In this document: piece after piece, positions 1 to 4,887 of the stretch
Numbering within the stretch: position 1 is the stretch's first letter
How the letters are laid out: each line of letters starts with the position of its first letter
Origin: JAVXNW01 sp036645575
GTDB taxonomy: Bacteria > Bacillota > Clostridia > Christensenellales > Aristaeellaceae
NCBI GenBank assembly: GCA_036645575.1
Contig: JAVXNW010000125.1
Coordinates: 1-6,347 of the forward strand
Length of the DNA stretch: 6,347 nt
Direction of reading: 5' to 3'
Program-made: the position numbers and the translations under genes
Notes under the pieces: generated by a model
What the model saw: the letters and a program-made list of their open reading frames with translations, nothing else
Told to the model about the DNA's origin: nothing
Database searches by the model: none

Positions 1-3
1 CGC

Positions 4-33
4 GAGATAGCCCGAATACGGTCGGGCGATCTC
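4..33. other. Stem-loop at left edge
   Basis: GAGAT (4-8) pairs with ATCTC (29-33) and GCCCGA (10-15) with TCGGGC (22-27). One A/G mismatch (9/28) separates the arms, and the loop is the 6 nt ATACGG. On the plus strand it is followed by TTGAGTTAGTG, which is not a convincing U-tract, so I do not call it an intrinsic terminator. It could belong to a gene or structured element left of the window. Confidence 0.5.
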
Positions 34-93
34 TTGAGTTAGTGACAATGTTCTAGCGCTACGAGCATTCCTGCGGCTACGCCGGACGGTTTA

Positions 94-141
94 CCTCGCC
101 CATCGGCTACGGGGTTCGGGGGATTTTGCCGATGGGCGAGG
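94..141. repeat. Perfect 14-bp inverted repeat with 20-nt loop
   Basis: The arm CCTCGCCCATCGGC (94-107) is exactly complementary to GCCGATGGGCGAGG (128-141). The 20-nt loop is G-rich and ends in ATTTT. The structure ends 4 nt before repeat copy A. It is not found next to copy B at the right end of the window, so it is a separate element. It lacks a T-run on either side, which argues against a simple terminator. An RNA hairpin or a single-strand transposon-end-like palindrome are alternatives. Confidence 0.75.
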
Positions 142-145
142 AGGG

Positions 146-225
146 ACGGCCTCCGGCGGCCGGGGCGCTGCCCCTGGACCCCGCAAAGGAAGGTCCTTTG
201 ATGCCAGTCGCGCCTGCGGGCGCAG
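146..225 (+). repeat. Structured dispersed repeat, copy A
   Basis: This 80-bp segment matches 6269-6347 with only three visible differences: two substitutions at 191 and 193, and one extra T near 208. It consists of four small hairpin modules: GGCC-N6-GGCC (148-161), GGGGC-GCT-GCCCC (162-174), CAAAGGA-AGG-TCCTTTG (184-200) and GCGCC-TGCG-GGCGC (210-223). Two changes fall in the loop of the third module and none in a stem, as expected if folding matters. It lies on the strand opposite hslO, downstream of that gene's 3' end. I recall similar GGGGC-GCT-GCCCC-type repeats being common in Clostridia genomes, but I cannot give a family name. Confidence 0.85.
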
Positions 226-308
226 GAGGAGGCGGGAGAGGCGCTACAGCCTATAGGACGAGGTGCATGAATGCCACAGCAAGGCCGTACAGCTCGAGGG
301 GGTGGTGT

Positions 309-334
309 GGAGGGGGGCGAGAAGCCCCACCTCC
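309..334. other. Bulged GC-rich hairpin
   Basis: GGAGG and GGGGC (309-318) pair with GCCCC (324-328) and CCTCC (330-334). The 3' arm has a single bulged A (329) and the loop is GAGAA. It lies 60-85 nt past the hslO stop on the minus strand. No T-run follows on either strand. It may add to transcript ending or 3' protection, but this is inferred only from position. Confidence 0.5.
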
Positions 335-346
335 GCGTTCAATAAC

Positions 347-392
347 CGCGTGAGCGCAGCACGGCACCGCAGCGTCGTGCCGTGCTCACGCG
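347..392 (-). terminator. Large hairpin immediately after hslO stop, possible terminator
   Basis: CGCGTGAGC (347-355) pairs perfectly with GCTCACGCG (384-392). ACGGCAC (361-367) pairs perfectly with GTGCCGT (377-383). The 5-nt bulge GCAGC (356-360) separates the two stems on one side, and the loop is 9 nt. On the minus strand the structure begins one nucleotide after the hslO stop codon and is followed by GTTATTGAAC, a poor U-tract. It is therefore either a non-canonical terminator or a 3'-end stabilising hairpin of the hslO operon. Confidence 0.55.
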
Positions 393-393
393 T

Positions 394-1314
394 CTATCCG
401 CGCGTCGCCTTGTCCAGAAGGTCGGCCAGCTGCGCGGCGGTGAATGCCTCGCGGCGGTTGCAGAAGTGGCAATCGACGAAAATGGGGTCGGGTTTTTCGC
501 CGGCGGCGGTCTTTTGCTCGAGGTCGTCGATCATCTGGGTAAGCTCCGCCTGGCCTAGCGAGATCAGCGCGCGCTCGACGCGCTCGCGGGAACAGTCGCA
601 GCGGTAGGCAGGATGCCGTTTTTCAAGCACGACCGGCTGCAAATGGCTCAACAGCTGCGCGACCGCCCCGTCCAGATCGTATTCCAGCATGGTCTTGGAC
701 AGTTCGGCAAACAGCCCCGCGCTCATCTCAACTGACTGAATGGCGGCCTCGCTCGCGCCGGGCAGCATCTGCACCAGCAGTCCCCCGGCGGCCTGCACCC
801 GGTCCTTGGTCAATACGCCCACGCTCACGAGCGACGGGGTTTGTTCCGACACCGTGTAGTACATCGCGAAATCCTCGCCCAGTTCGCCCGACACCAGCTT
901 GACCTGCCCGGAATACGGCTCGCCCATGCCCATATCCTTGACCACCGTGAGCGTTCCGTGGTGCCCGACCGCGTCGCCGACCGGCAATTTACCGTCAACC
1001 CGCGCGAGATCGACATCGGGATTGTCCACATAGCCCTTGACCGAAAGGTCGGGCCGGGCGACCGCCATGAGGTTGCCGAGCGGGCCGTCGCCGCGCACGA
1101 GGCAGGTGACCGAGTCGCCTTCGCCCTTGAGCTGCGCGCCCATCAGCGCCGTAATCGTCAACAGCCGCCCGAGCGCCGCCGTCGCCACCCTGCCCAGTTT
1201 ATGCGTCACGCGCGCCTTCTCGACCATGTGCGTGCTCTTGATGATGAGCGCGCGCGCCTGCCCTTCCAGGAGGCTGATGTGCATGAGTTCGTCCGCCTGC
1301 ATTTCTGTGTTCAT
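394..1314 (-). CDS. hslO: Hsp33 redox-regulated chaperone (HslO)
   Basis: The 306-aa product is a cytoplasmic holdase. In the Hsp33 family, peroxide or hypochlorite together with unfolding stress oxidises four zinc-binding cysteines, releases zinc and exposes a client-binding surface. The N-terminal domain carries family stretches such as ITALMGAQLKGEG (about 54-66), RGDGPLGNLMAVA (74-86) and GYVDNP (94-99). The C-terminal switch has Cys239-x-Cys241 and Cys282-x-x-Cys285. The start is ATG at 1314, preceded by GAGGG at 1321-1325 with 6-nt spacing. The frame stays open 46 codons further upstream, but that would overlap the methyltransferase gene and has no family match. The linker between the cysteine pairs is 40 residues, about 10 longer than in E. 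coli or B. subtilis. It is probably the last gene of the SASP operon, 47 nt after the methyltransferase stop. Confidence 0.96.
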   Translation of the reverse strand: MNTEMQADELMHISLLEGQARALIIKSTHMVEKARVTHKLGRVATAALGRLLTITALMGAQLKGEGDSVTCLVRGDGPLGNLMAVARPDLSVKGYVDNPDVDLARVDGKLPVGDAVGHHGTLTVVKDMGMGEPYSGQVKLVSGELGEDFAMYYTVSEQTPSLVSVGVLTKDRVQAAGGLLVQMLPGASEAAIQSVEMSAGLFAELSKTMLEYDLDGAVAQLLSHLQPVVLEKRHPAYRCDCSRERVERALISLGQAELTQMIDDLEQKTAAGEKPDPIFVDCHFCNRREAFTAAQLADLLDKATRG

Positions 1315-1361
1315 CTTTTTCCCTCTATTTCTTTTGCAAAACACCCGCCGCCCGCGCGGAT

Positions 1362-2102
1362 TCACGCCGCGCGCTTGGCCAGCAGGTGAATGCGTGTTGC
1401 GTCCTTCGCGGGCGCGTCCAACGTGCGCTCGCCAAAGACCTGAACCGCGCAAAATCCCGCGTCCGCCAGCGCCGCGACCAGTTCCGCCTGCGTGTGGGCG
1501 CGCTGCACCTGCCGCTCGTCAAAGCGCTTGTACAGGCCGCCGGGCTGGCGCCTGAAAAAGGTCAAGTCCATGGTGACCAAATGATCCGCGACCTGGTTTT
1601 TCCAGAAGTAGCTGATGTCCGGCCGGTCCTCGAAGTAGGGCGCGTCGCCCATATTGAGCAGTTTATGCGCGGTGGATACGTCGAAGGCGAGCACGCCGCC
1701 CGGCTTCAAAAAGGCGTGCGCGCGCCCGAAAAAGGCGCGCACACGGTCAAGCTCGACAAGGTAGTTCAGCCCGTCGCAGGGGCAAAAGATCGCGTCAACC
1801 GGGCGCGGCAGCGTGAGCGCGCACATGTCCTGGCAGATAAACGGCACCATCACGCCCGCCGCGCGCGCCTTTTCCTGCGCCGCGCGCAGCATGTCGCTCG
1901 ACAGGTCGATCCCGGTCACGCGCAGCCCCATTTTCGCCCACTCGATCGCCATGGAGCCGGTGCCGCATCCGCACTCGCATAGGCTTAGCGGGCGCGCGCA
2001 TCCGGCGCGCGCGGCAAGCGCCAAGTAGTGCGCCGCCCACGCCGGATAGTCAAAGTCGTCCATCAATTGATCGTAAACCTGCGCAAATTCAGCCGGATAC
2101 AT
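1362..2102 (-). CDS. Class I SAM-dependent methyltransferase, YqeM-like
   Basis: The 246-aa product has a Rossmann-type AdoMet fold. Motif I is LCECGCGTGSM (41-51), with the glycine-rich SAM loop. The acidic ribose-binding strand end is VTGIDLSSDML (62-72), and QDM at 91-93 is the adenine-contacting region. The motif IV-like stretch is DAIFCPCDGLNYL (103-115), and FLKPGGVLAFDVS (131-143) is the usual post-motif strand. The C-terminal half, with DISYFW (162-167), YKRFDE (191-196) and a late AxxxAGF, resembles B. subtilis YqeM, a methyltransferase whose substrate I do not know. The length fits. ATG at 2102 has AAGGGG at 2110-2115 (7-nt spacing), and this site overlaps the 3' end of the SASP gene only 3 nt upstream, so translational coupling is likely. 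The substrate (small molecule or otherwise) cannot be read from sequence. Confidence 0.9.
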   Translation of the reverse strand: MYPAEFAQVYDQLMDDFDYPAWAAHYLALAARAGCARPLSLCECGCGTGSMAIEWAKMGLRVTGIDLSSDMLRAAQEKARAAGVMVPFICQDMCALTLPRPVDAIFCPCDGLNYLVELDRVRAFFGRAHAFLKPGGVLAFDVSTAHKLLNMGDAPYFEDRPDISYFWKNQVADHLVTMDLTFFRRQPGGLYKRFDERQVQRAHTQAELVAALADAGFCAVQVFGERTLDAPAKDATRIHLLAKRAA

Positions 2103-2105
2103 GTA

Positions 2106-2267
2106 TTAGCCCCTTCTGCCCGCCACGCGCGCGCCGATCAGTCCGGTCTCGCGCGCGGTTAAGCCGCTCCAGCCGACCTCAATCAGCTTGTCCAGCAAGC
2201 CAAGCTCCTCGGCCGCCTCGTATTTTAGTTTTTCGGAAGCGCTCATCGGCTTCCATAGAATCGCCAT
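2106..2267 (-). CDS. Short alpha/beta-type small acid-soluble spore protein
   Basis: This small gene encodes 53 aa. The core KLKYEAAEELGLLDKL (13-28) corresponds to the first SASP signature (K-x-E-[LIV]-A-x-[DE]-hydrophobic-G-hydrophobic). GWSGLTARETGLIGARV (32-48) corresponds to the second, glycine-containing conserved region of short clostridial alpha/beta SASPs. Such proteins coat and protect forespore DNA and are degraded by the GPR protease at germination. One deviation is Ala18, where the first signature expects Ile, Leu or Val, at the usual GPR cleavage position. ATG at 2267 has an excellent GGAGGG at 2274-2279 with 6-nt spacing. The stop TAA lies 3 nt before the methyltransferase ATG. 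The identification rests on remembered family patterns; the alternative is an unassigned small basic protein. Confidence 0.87.
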   Translation of the reverse strand: MAILWKPMSASEKLKYEAAEELGLLDKLIEVGWSGLTARETGLIGARVAGRRG

Positions 2268-2293
2268 CGTTTTCCCTCCCTCCCGCCTACTTC

Positions 2294-2314
2294 GGAGGCC
2301 GCGTCGCGGCGTCC
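2294..2314. other. Small hairpin in SASP leader
   Basis: GGA (2294-2296) pairs with TCC (2312-2314) and GCCGC (2298-2302) with GCGGC (2306-2310). There is one G/G mismatch and a 3-nt loop. It lies between the DUF624 stop and the SASP start, and would sit at the extreme 5' end of a transcript from the proposed sigma-G promoter. No U-tract follows, so it is a weak terminator candidate for the upstream gene at best. Confidence 0.35.
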
Positions 2315-2320
2315 TTGTGC

Positions 2321-2350
2321 TAGTATGCGTAGAGAGAGGCCCGGTTAAAC
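2321..2350 (-). promoter_or_regulatory. Candidate sigma-G (forespore) promoter for SASP operon
   Basis: On the minus strand, CATACTA (2327-2321) matches the sigma-G -10 pattern CATNHTA at every position. Eighteen nt upstream, GTTTA (2350-2346) matches four of five positions of the -35 pattern gHATR. Transcription would begin near 2314, leaving a leader of about 47 nt before the SASP ATG. Forespore expression is what is known for alpha/beta SASP genes, so motif and gene identity agree. The -35 overlaps the stop codon of the upstream DUF624 gene. Confidence 0.6.
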
Positions 2351-3247
2351 CTTCATTTCGGGGTCTTGCGGCTCCTCGTCCTCGTCGGGCTCGCGCATGC
2401 CCAGATTGACGGGCGCGCCCGCAATGCGCGGGTTCAGGTACCGGTCAAAGCAGCTGTTGGCGTAGGAGGCGTAGATGAACCCCGCCAGGCCAAAGCCGAT
2501 CAGCAGGCAAAACAGCAGCATGGCCAGATAGCCGTAGGGCACGAGGAACACGATCAGCGCGGGCACCAGTGCGGTAATCGCCAGAAACAAAACCGACCAC
2601 GGCAGGCGCGCGATCGCCATGATGACGCTGTTGCGCACCAGTTGCAGGAACTTCATCTCGTAGGTCACCATCATCGGAAAGATCAGCATGTTGGCCATCC
2701 ACCACACGACGCACAGCATCACCGAGAGCATCTGCGGAACCACCCACAGCACATTGCCCTGCGCGAGCTGCCCGTAAAAGGTGTAGCACACCGCGGCAAG
2801 CAGCAGCGACAGGCCGTTGAGCAGCCCCGTAAGCAGGCCGCCCTTCCAATTGCCCTTGACCGCGTCTTTGAAGTCGCTCATGACAAAGCTGTGCTGGTCG
2901 CGCGCCCAATTGCGCAGTATGTACATTTCACCCGTCGCGCCGATGCCGCTAAGGCCCATGCACGGGATCATGCCGACCAGGTAGATGAGCAGCATGCCGT
3001 CGGCCACGTAGTTTTGCGCCGTGTCGGCCGCGCCCAGCGAAAACAGCAGCTGCACATGCACGACCGTCCACGCAAGCGCCGGCAGGCAAAACAGCACAAA
3101 TAGCAAATTGACCCCCATAATGCCGGTAAAGCGCACCTTGAGCATCTCGAAAAACAGTTGCCGCCGGTTGCCGGGCAATTGATCCGGCGTATAATCCGCC
3201 TGCCCCGCCTTGCCGTAAAAATACCGGTTCATAAAATTAAATGCCAC
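2345..3247 (-). CDS. DUF624/YesL-family integral membrane protein
   Basis: With a GTG start at 3247 the product is 300 aa. It has about six hydrophobic segments, near residues 44-66, 84-104, 137-158, 167-192, 216-237 and 239-261, and an acidic C-terminal tail (REPDEDEEPQDPE). A cytosolic-loop region, GEMYILRNWARDQHS followed by DFKDAVKGNWKGG (about 106-137), fits the DUF624 pattern of a transmembrane segment, then a charged loop containing an 'FkdxxKxNWK'-like stretch. The family (B. subtilis YesL) often neighbours sugar-transport genes, but no biochemical role is established and none is claimed here. GTG is preferred because GAAGGGG (3257-3263) stands 9 nt before it and the candidate promoter lies at 3320-3348. 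A frame start at 3337 would fall inside that promoter. ATG at 3232 is the other option, but its spacing to the ribosome site is too long (24 nt). Confidence 0.85.
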   Translation of the reverse strand: MAFNFMNRYFYGKAGQADYTPDQLPGNRRQLFFEMLKVRFTGIMGVNLLFVLFCLPALAWTVVHVQLLFSLGAADTAQNYVADGMLLIYLVGMIPCMGLSGIGATGEMYILRNWARDQHSFVMSDFKDAVKGNWKGGLLTGLLNGLSLLLAAVCYTFYGQLAQGNVLWVVPQMLSVMLCVVWWMANMLIFPMMVTYEMKFLQLVRNSVIMAIARLPWSVLFLAITALVPALIVFLVPYGYLAMLLFCLLIGFGLAGFIYASYANSCFDRYLNPRIAGAPVNLGMREPDEDEEPQDPEMKV

Positions 3248-3256
3248 TGCGCCACA

Positions 3257-3263
3257 CCCCTTC
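3257..3263 (-). promoter_or_regulatory. Ribosome binding site that fixes the DUF624 start
   Basis: Minus-strand GAAGGGG lies 9 nt before GTG (3247-3245). No comparable site lies at a sensible distance before the in-frame ATG at 3232, nor before the more upstream frame opening, so this element decides the start choice. Confidence 0.65.
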
Positions 3264-3319
3264 AGAAAATATCGGTGCCGTGCCGCACCCCCATAAACCC
3301 GCCAAATGAATACCCCTCT

Positions 3320-3348
3320 ATCATACCATATTTTCACCCGCTTGGGAA
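3320..3348 (-). promoter_or_regulatory. Extended -10 sigma-A-type promoter for the DUF624 gene
   Basis: On the minus strand, TTCCCA (3348-3343, four of six to TTGACA) is followed after 17 nt by TATGAT (3325-3320, five of six to TATAAT). A TG dinucleotide one base before the -10 gives the extended form TGGTATGAT. The expected start near 3313 leaves about a 65-nt leader before the GTG codon. Confidence 0.65.
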
Positions 3349-3373
3349 GAATAAATCATACACAACACTTCTC

Positions 3374-3393
3374 GCCGAAAATTGCCGAAAATT
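3374..3393. repeat. Tandem 10-bp repeat between divergent promoters
   Basis: GCCGAAAATT occurs twice back to back (3374-3383 and 3384-3393), so the A-tracts lie one helical turn apart. The pair ends 13 bp before the plus-strand -35 box and begins 25 bp beyond the minus-strand -35 box. It could be an A-tract UP-like or bending element or a regulator binding site. This is inference from position and phasing only. Confidence 0.5.
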
Positions 3394-3406
3394 GTCCGTT
3401 GGGGGT

Positions 3407-3434
3407 TTGACAAGCGCGCCGCGCATGTTATACT
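3407..3434 (+). promoter_or_regulatory. Strong sigma-A-type promoter for yfhO
   Basis: A perfect TTGACA (3407-3412) is followed after 16 nt by TATACT (3429-3434, five of six to TATAAT). Transcription would start near 3441, giving a leader of roughly 37 nt. The leader ends in the ribosome site GAGGGGGG (3463-3470), 7 nt before the ATG at 3478. This is the clearest promoter in the window. Confidence 0.8.
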
Positions 3435-3477
3435 ATCGCTATTAATCGGAATCGAAAGGGAAGAGGGGGGAACGACG

Positions 3478-4887
3478 ATGCTCGACAGGCTGGACGCGTT
3501 TACAAGGGACCTGGCGCGCGGATACGCGCGATTGCCACGCAAGGCGCGGGCGCTGGTGATGCCGTGCGCGTATGTGCTGCTGTTTTGCGCGATGTCGCTG
3601 ATCCTGCGCGTGCCGCTGCTGCTCACGGGGCGCTCGATCGTGTGGCAGTACGACTCAAGCGGCGAATATTACTTGGCGACCGAAGCCTTTGTGGGCGCGG
3701 TGCGCGGGCTGTTTTCGGGCACGCTGCCCGCCCAGTACGATTTTTCGATCGGGCTTGGCGGCGACGTGATCGCGTCGCTTGGCTTTTACGGGTACGGCGA
3801 CCCGCTGCTTGCGCTGCTTGCGCTGCTGCCGCTTGAGACAGAGGCGCTGTTCACGCTGGGCGTATTCCTGCGCCAGCTGCTGTGCGGGCTGTTTTTCTAT
3901 GGGTATCTGCGCAAGATGCGCGTGCGGCGCGGGTATGCGCTGATCGGCGCGCTCTCCTACGCGTTTTGCGCGTTTGTGGGGCGCAATACGCTCAAGCACC
4001 AGAACTTTTTAAACGCGGCGATGTACCTGCCGCTGGTGCTGCGCGGGTATGAGCAGTTTGCGCAAAAGCGCAAGCCGCTCGGGCTGATCCTGTCGGTGTG
4101 CCTGCTCGCGCTCAGCTCGTACTATTTTCTGTACATGATCAGCCTGTTTTTGCTGGTCTACGCGCTGTTCCGCTTTTTTGAGTGCCACGCCAAGGGCGCG
4201 CGCGCCAAGGCGCTGCCGAAGCTGATCTTGGGCGCACTGGGCTGCTACCTGACCGGGATCCTGCTCGCGGGCGCGCTGCTGCTGCCGGGCGTATATGGCT
4301 TTTTCCACTCCGCGCGGGTGCCCGAGCCGCTCGCGCAGAACCTGCTCACGTATCCGCTGGATGAGCTGCTCGCGCGCCTGTCGCGGTTCCTGTTCCCCAT
4401 GGAGGCGCAGTTTGAGACCATTGCGCTGTGGGCGGTATTTGGGGCGGTGCTCCTCGCGACCGACAAGCGCCTGCGCAAGGGCGCGATCTGGGCGCTCCTG
4501 CTGGTGGCGGTGTACCTGTTCTTCCCGCTGCCTTCCTATATATTGAATGGGTTTTCGTACATCTCGAACCGGTCGGTGTTTCTCGTGTCTTTTCTGGCCT
4601 CGGTGGTGCTTGTGCGCATGATCGATCCGCTGACGCGGCTGGACAGGCGCGAGAAGTGGCTGATGACCGCGGTCGTCGCGGTGGGCTACGCGCTGTTCGT
4701 CTTGAGCGTGGTGACCGGCAAGGACATGGAGCAAAAGCAGGGGTATTACCTGTATATGCTGGCCTTTGGCGTGGCGGCTTCGGCGATTGTCTATCTGCTG
4801 TGGCTTGCCAATACCCCGCGCGCGCAGGGTCAAGTGGCTTCCGCTCGCGGCGGCGCTGGTGGCGGTCACGGCCAATCTGGGGTTTAA
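3478..4887 (+). CDS. yfhO: YfhO-family membrane protein, N-terminal part (frame broken)
   Basis: This frame encodes 469 residues, of which about the first 447 are genuine YfhO family. YfhO proteins are polytopic GT-C-like proteins; B. subtilis YfhO is implicated in glycosylating lipoteichoic acid on the outer membrane face. Segments seen are the first transmembrane helix (27-49) and then an extracytoplasmic loop GRSIVWQYDSSGEYY (51-65) with Asp59, a candidate catalytic-loop acid. These are followed by DFSIGLGGD (88-96), YGYGDP (104-109), the family-typical SSYYFLYM (213-220), and further helices to about 442. ATG at 3478 has GAGGGGGG 7 nt upstream; the frame is open 32 codons earlier but across the promoter. 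After ANTPRA (444-449) the frame turns into an Arg/Gly-rich nonsense tail and stops, while the next helix continues in another frame. Read this with 4826-6316 as one gene. Confidence 0.9.
   Translation: MLDRLDAFTRDLARGYARLPRKARALVMPCAYVLLFCAMSLILRVPLLLTGRSIVWQYDSSGEYYLATEAFVGAVRGLFSGTLPAQYDFSIGLGGDVIASLGFYGYGDPLLALLALLPLETEALFTLGVFLRQLLCGLFFYGYLRKMRVRRGYALIGALSYAFCAFVGRNTLKHQNFLNAAMYLPLVLRGYEQFAQKRKPLGLILSVCLLALSSYYFLYMISLFLLVYALFRFFECHAKGARAKALPKLILGALGCYLTGILLAGALLLPGVYGFFHSARVPEPLAQNLLTYPLDELLARLSRFLFPMEAQFETIALWAVFGAVLLATDKRLRKGAIWALLLVAVYLFFPLPSYILNGFSYISNRSVFLVSFLASVVLVRMIDPLTRLDRREKWLMTAVVAVGYALFVLSVVTGKDMEQKQGYYLYMLAFGVAASAIVYLLWLANTPRAQGQVASARGGAGGGHGQSGV
4813..4828 (+). other. Frame break inside yfhO
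   Basis: Homology leaves frame 1 and enters frame 2 within the run CCCCGCGCGCGCAGGG. Up to the break, frame 1 reads IVYLLWLANTP. After it, frame 2 reads RVKWLPLAAALVAVTANLGF, a good next helix. Removing a single base in the C-run, the CG dinucleotide run or the G-run restores one continuous protein of the usual YfhO length. The repetitive sequence is a typical place for a slippage mutation or a sequencing error. No slippery heptamer with downstream pseudoknot was recognised to support programmed shifting. Confidence 0.85.

Larger units (their letters stand above)
1..393. other. Gene-free, hairpin-dense spacer downstream of hslO
   Basis: I see no credible protein-coding or tRNA/rRNA gene here. 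The reading frame open at 126-353 is Gly/Pro/Arg-rich low-complexity translation of repeat DNA with no family resemblance. The stretch is instead packed with inverted repeats: 4-33, 74-84 (CGGC-TAC-GCCG), 94-141, the four small hairpins of repeat copy A (146-225), 309-334 and 347-392. Short palindromes TAGCGCTA (54-61) and CCTATAGG (250-257) also occur. The part nearest hslO probably holds its transcript end. The rest may be repeat-derived DNA, or the end of a structured RNA or element that starts left of the window. Confidence 0.6.

Noticed and set aside
1..260. tRNA, CRISPR array or known riboswitch in the left spacer
   Set aside because: There is no cloverleaf with a TTCGA-type T-arm, no regularly spaced direct repeats, and no aptamer consensus that I recognise.
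126..353. Plus-strand open frame of 75 codons
   Set aside because: It translates repeat copy A and purine-rich DNA into Gly/Pro/Arg low-complexity sequence. There is no family resemblance, and its hairpin arms explain its composition.
263..607. Plus-strand open frame overlapping the hslO 3' end
   Set aside because: It is antisense to the conserved zinc-binding part of Hsp33, is Ser/Arg-rich and has no recognisable domain.
841..1389. Long plus-strand frame antisense to hslO
   Set aside because: It is Arg/His-rich, typical of the antisense of GC-rich coding DNA, and hslO clearly owns the region.
1386..1982. 198-codon plus-strand frame antisense to the methyltransferase
   Set aside because: It is a shadow frame with Arg/His/Gln-rich content; the opposite strand shows full AdoMet motifs.
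2281..2344. Intrinsic terminator between the DUF624 and SASP genes
   Set aside because: The only hairpin (2294-2314) is short with a mismatch and is not followed by a T-run on either strand.
2366..3103. 245-codon plus-strand frame antisense to the DUF624 gene
   Set aside because: It is His/Gln/Arg-rich low complexity, the complement of hydrophobic membrane codons, with no family match.
4813..4828. Programmed +1 frameshifting in yfhO
   Set aside because: No stop codon or rare-codon shift signal lies at the junction and no stimulatory structure was recognised. The family is not known to use recoding.
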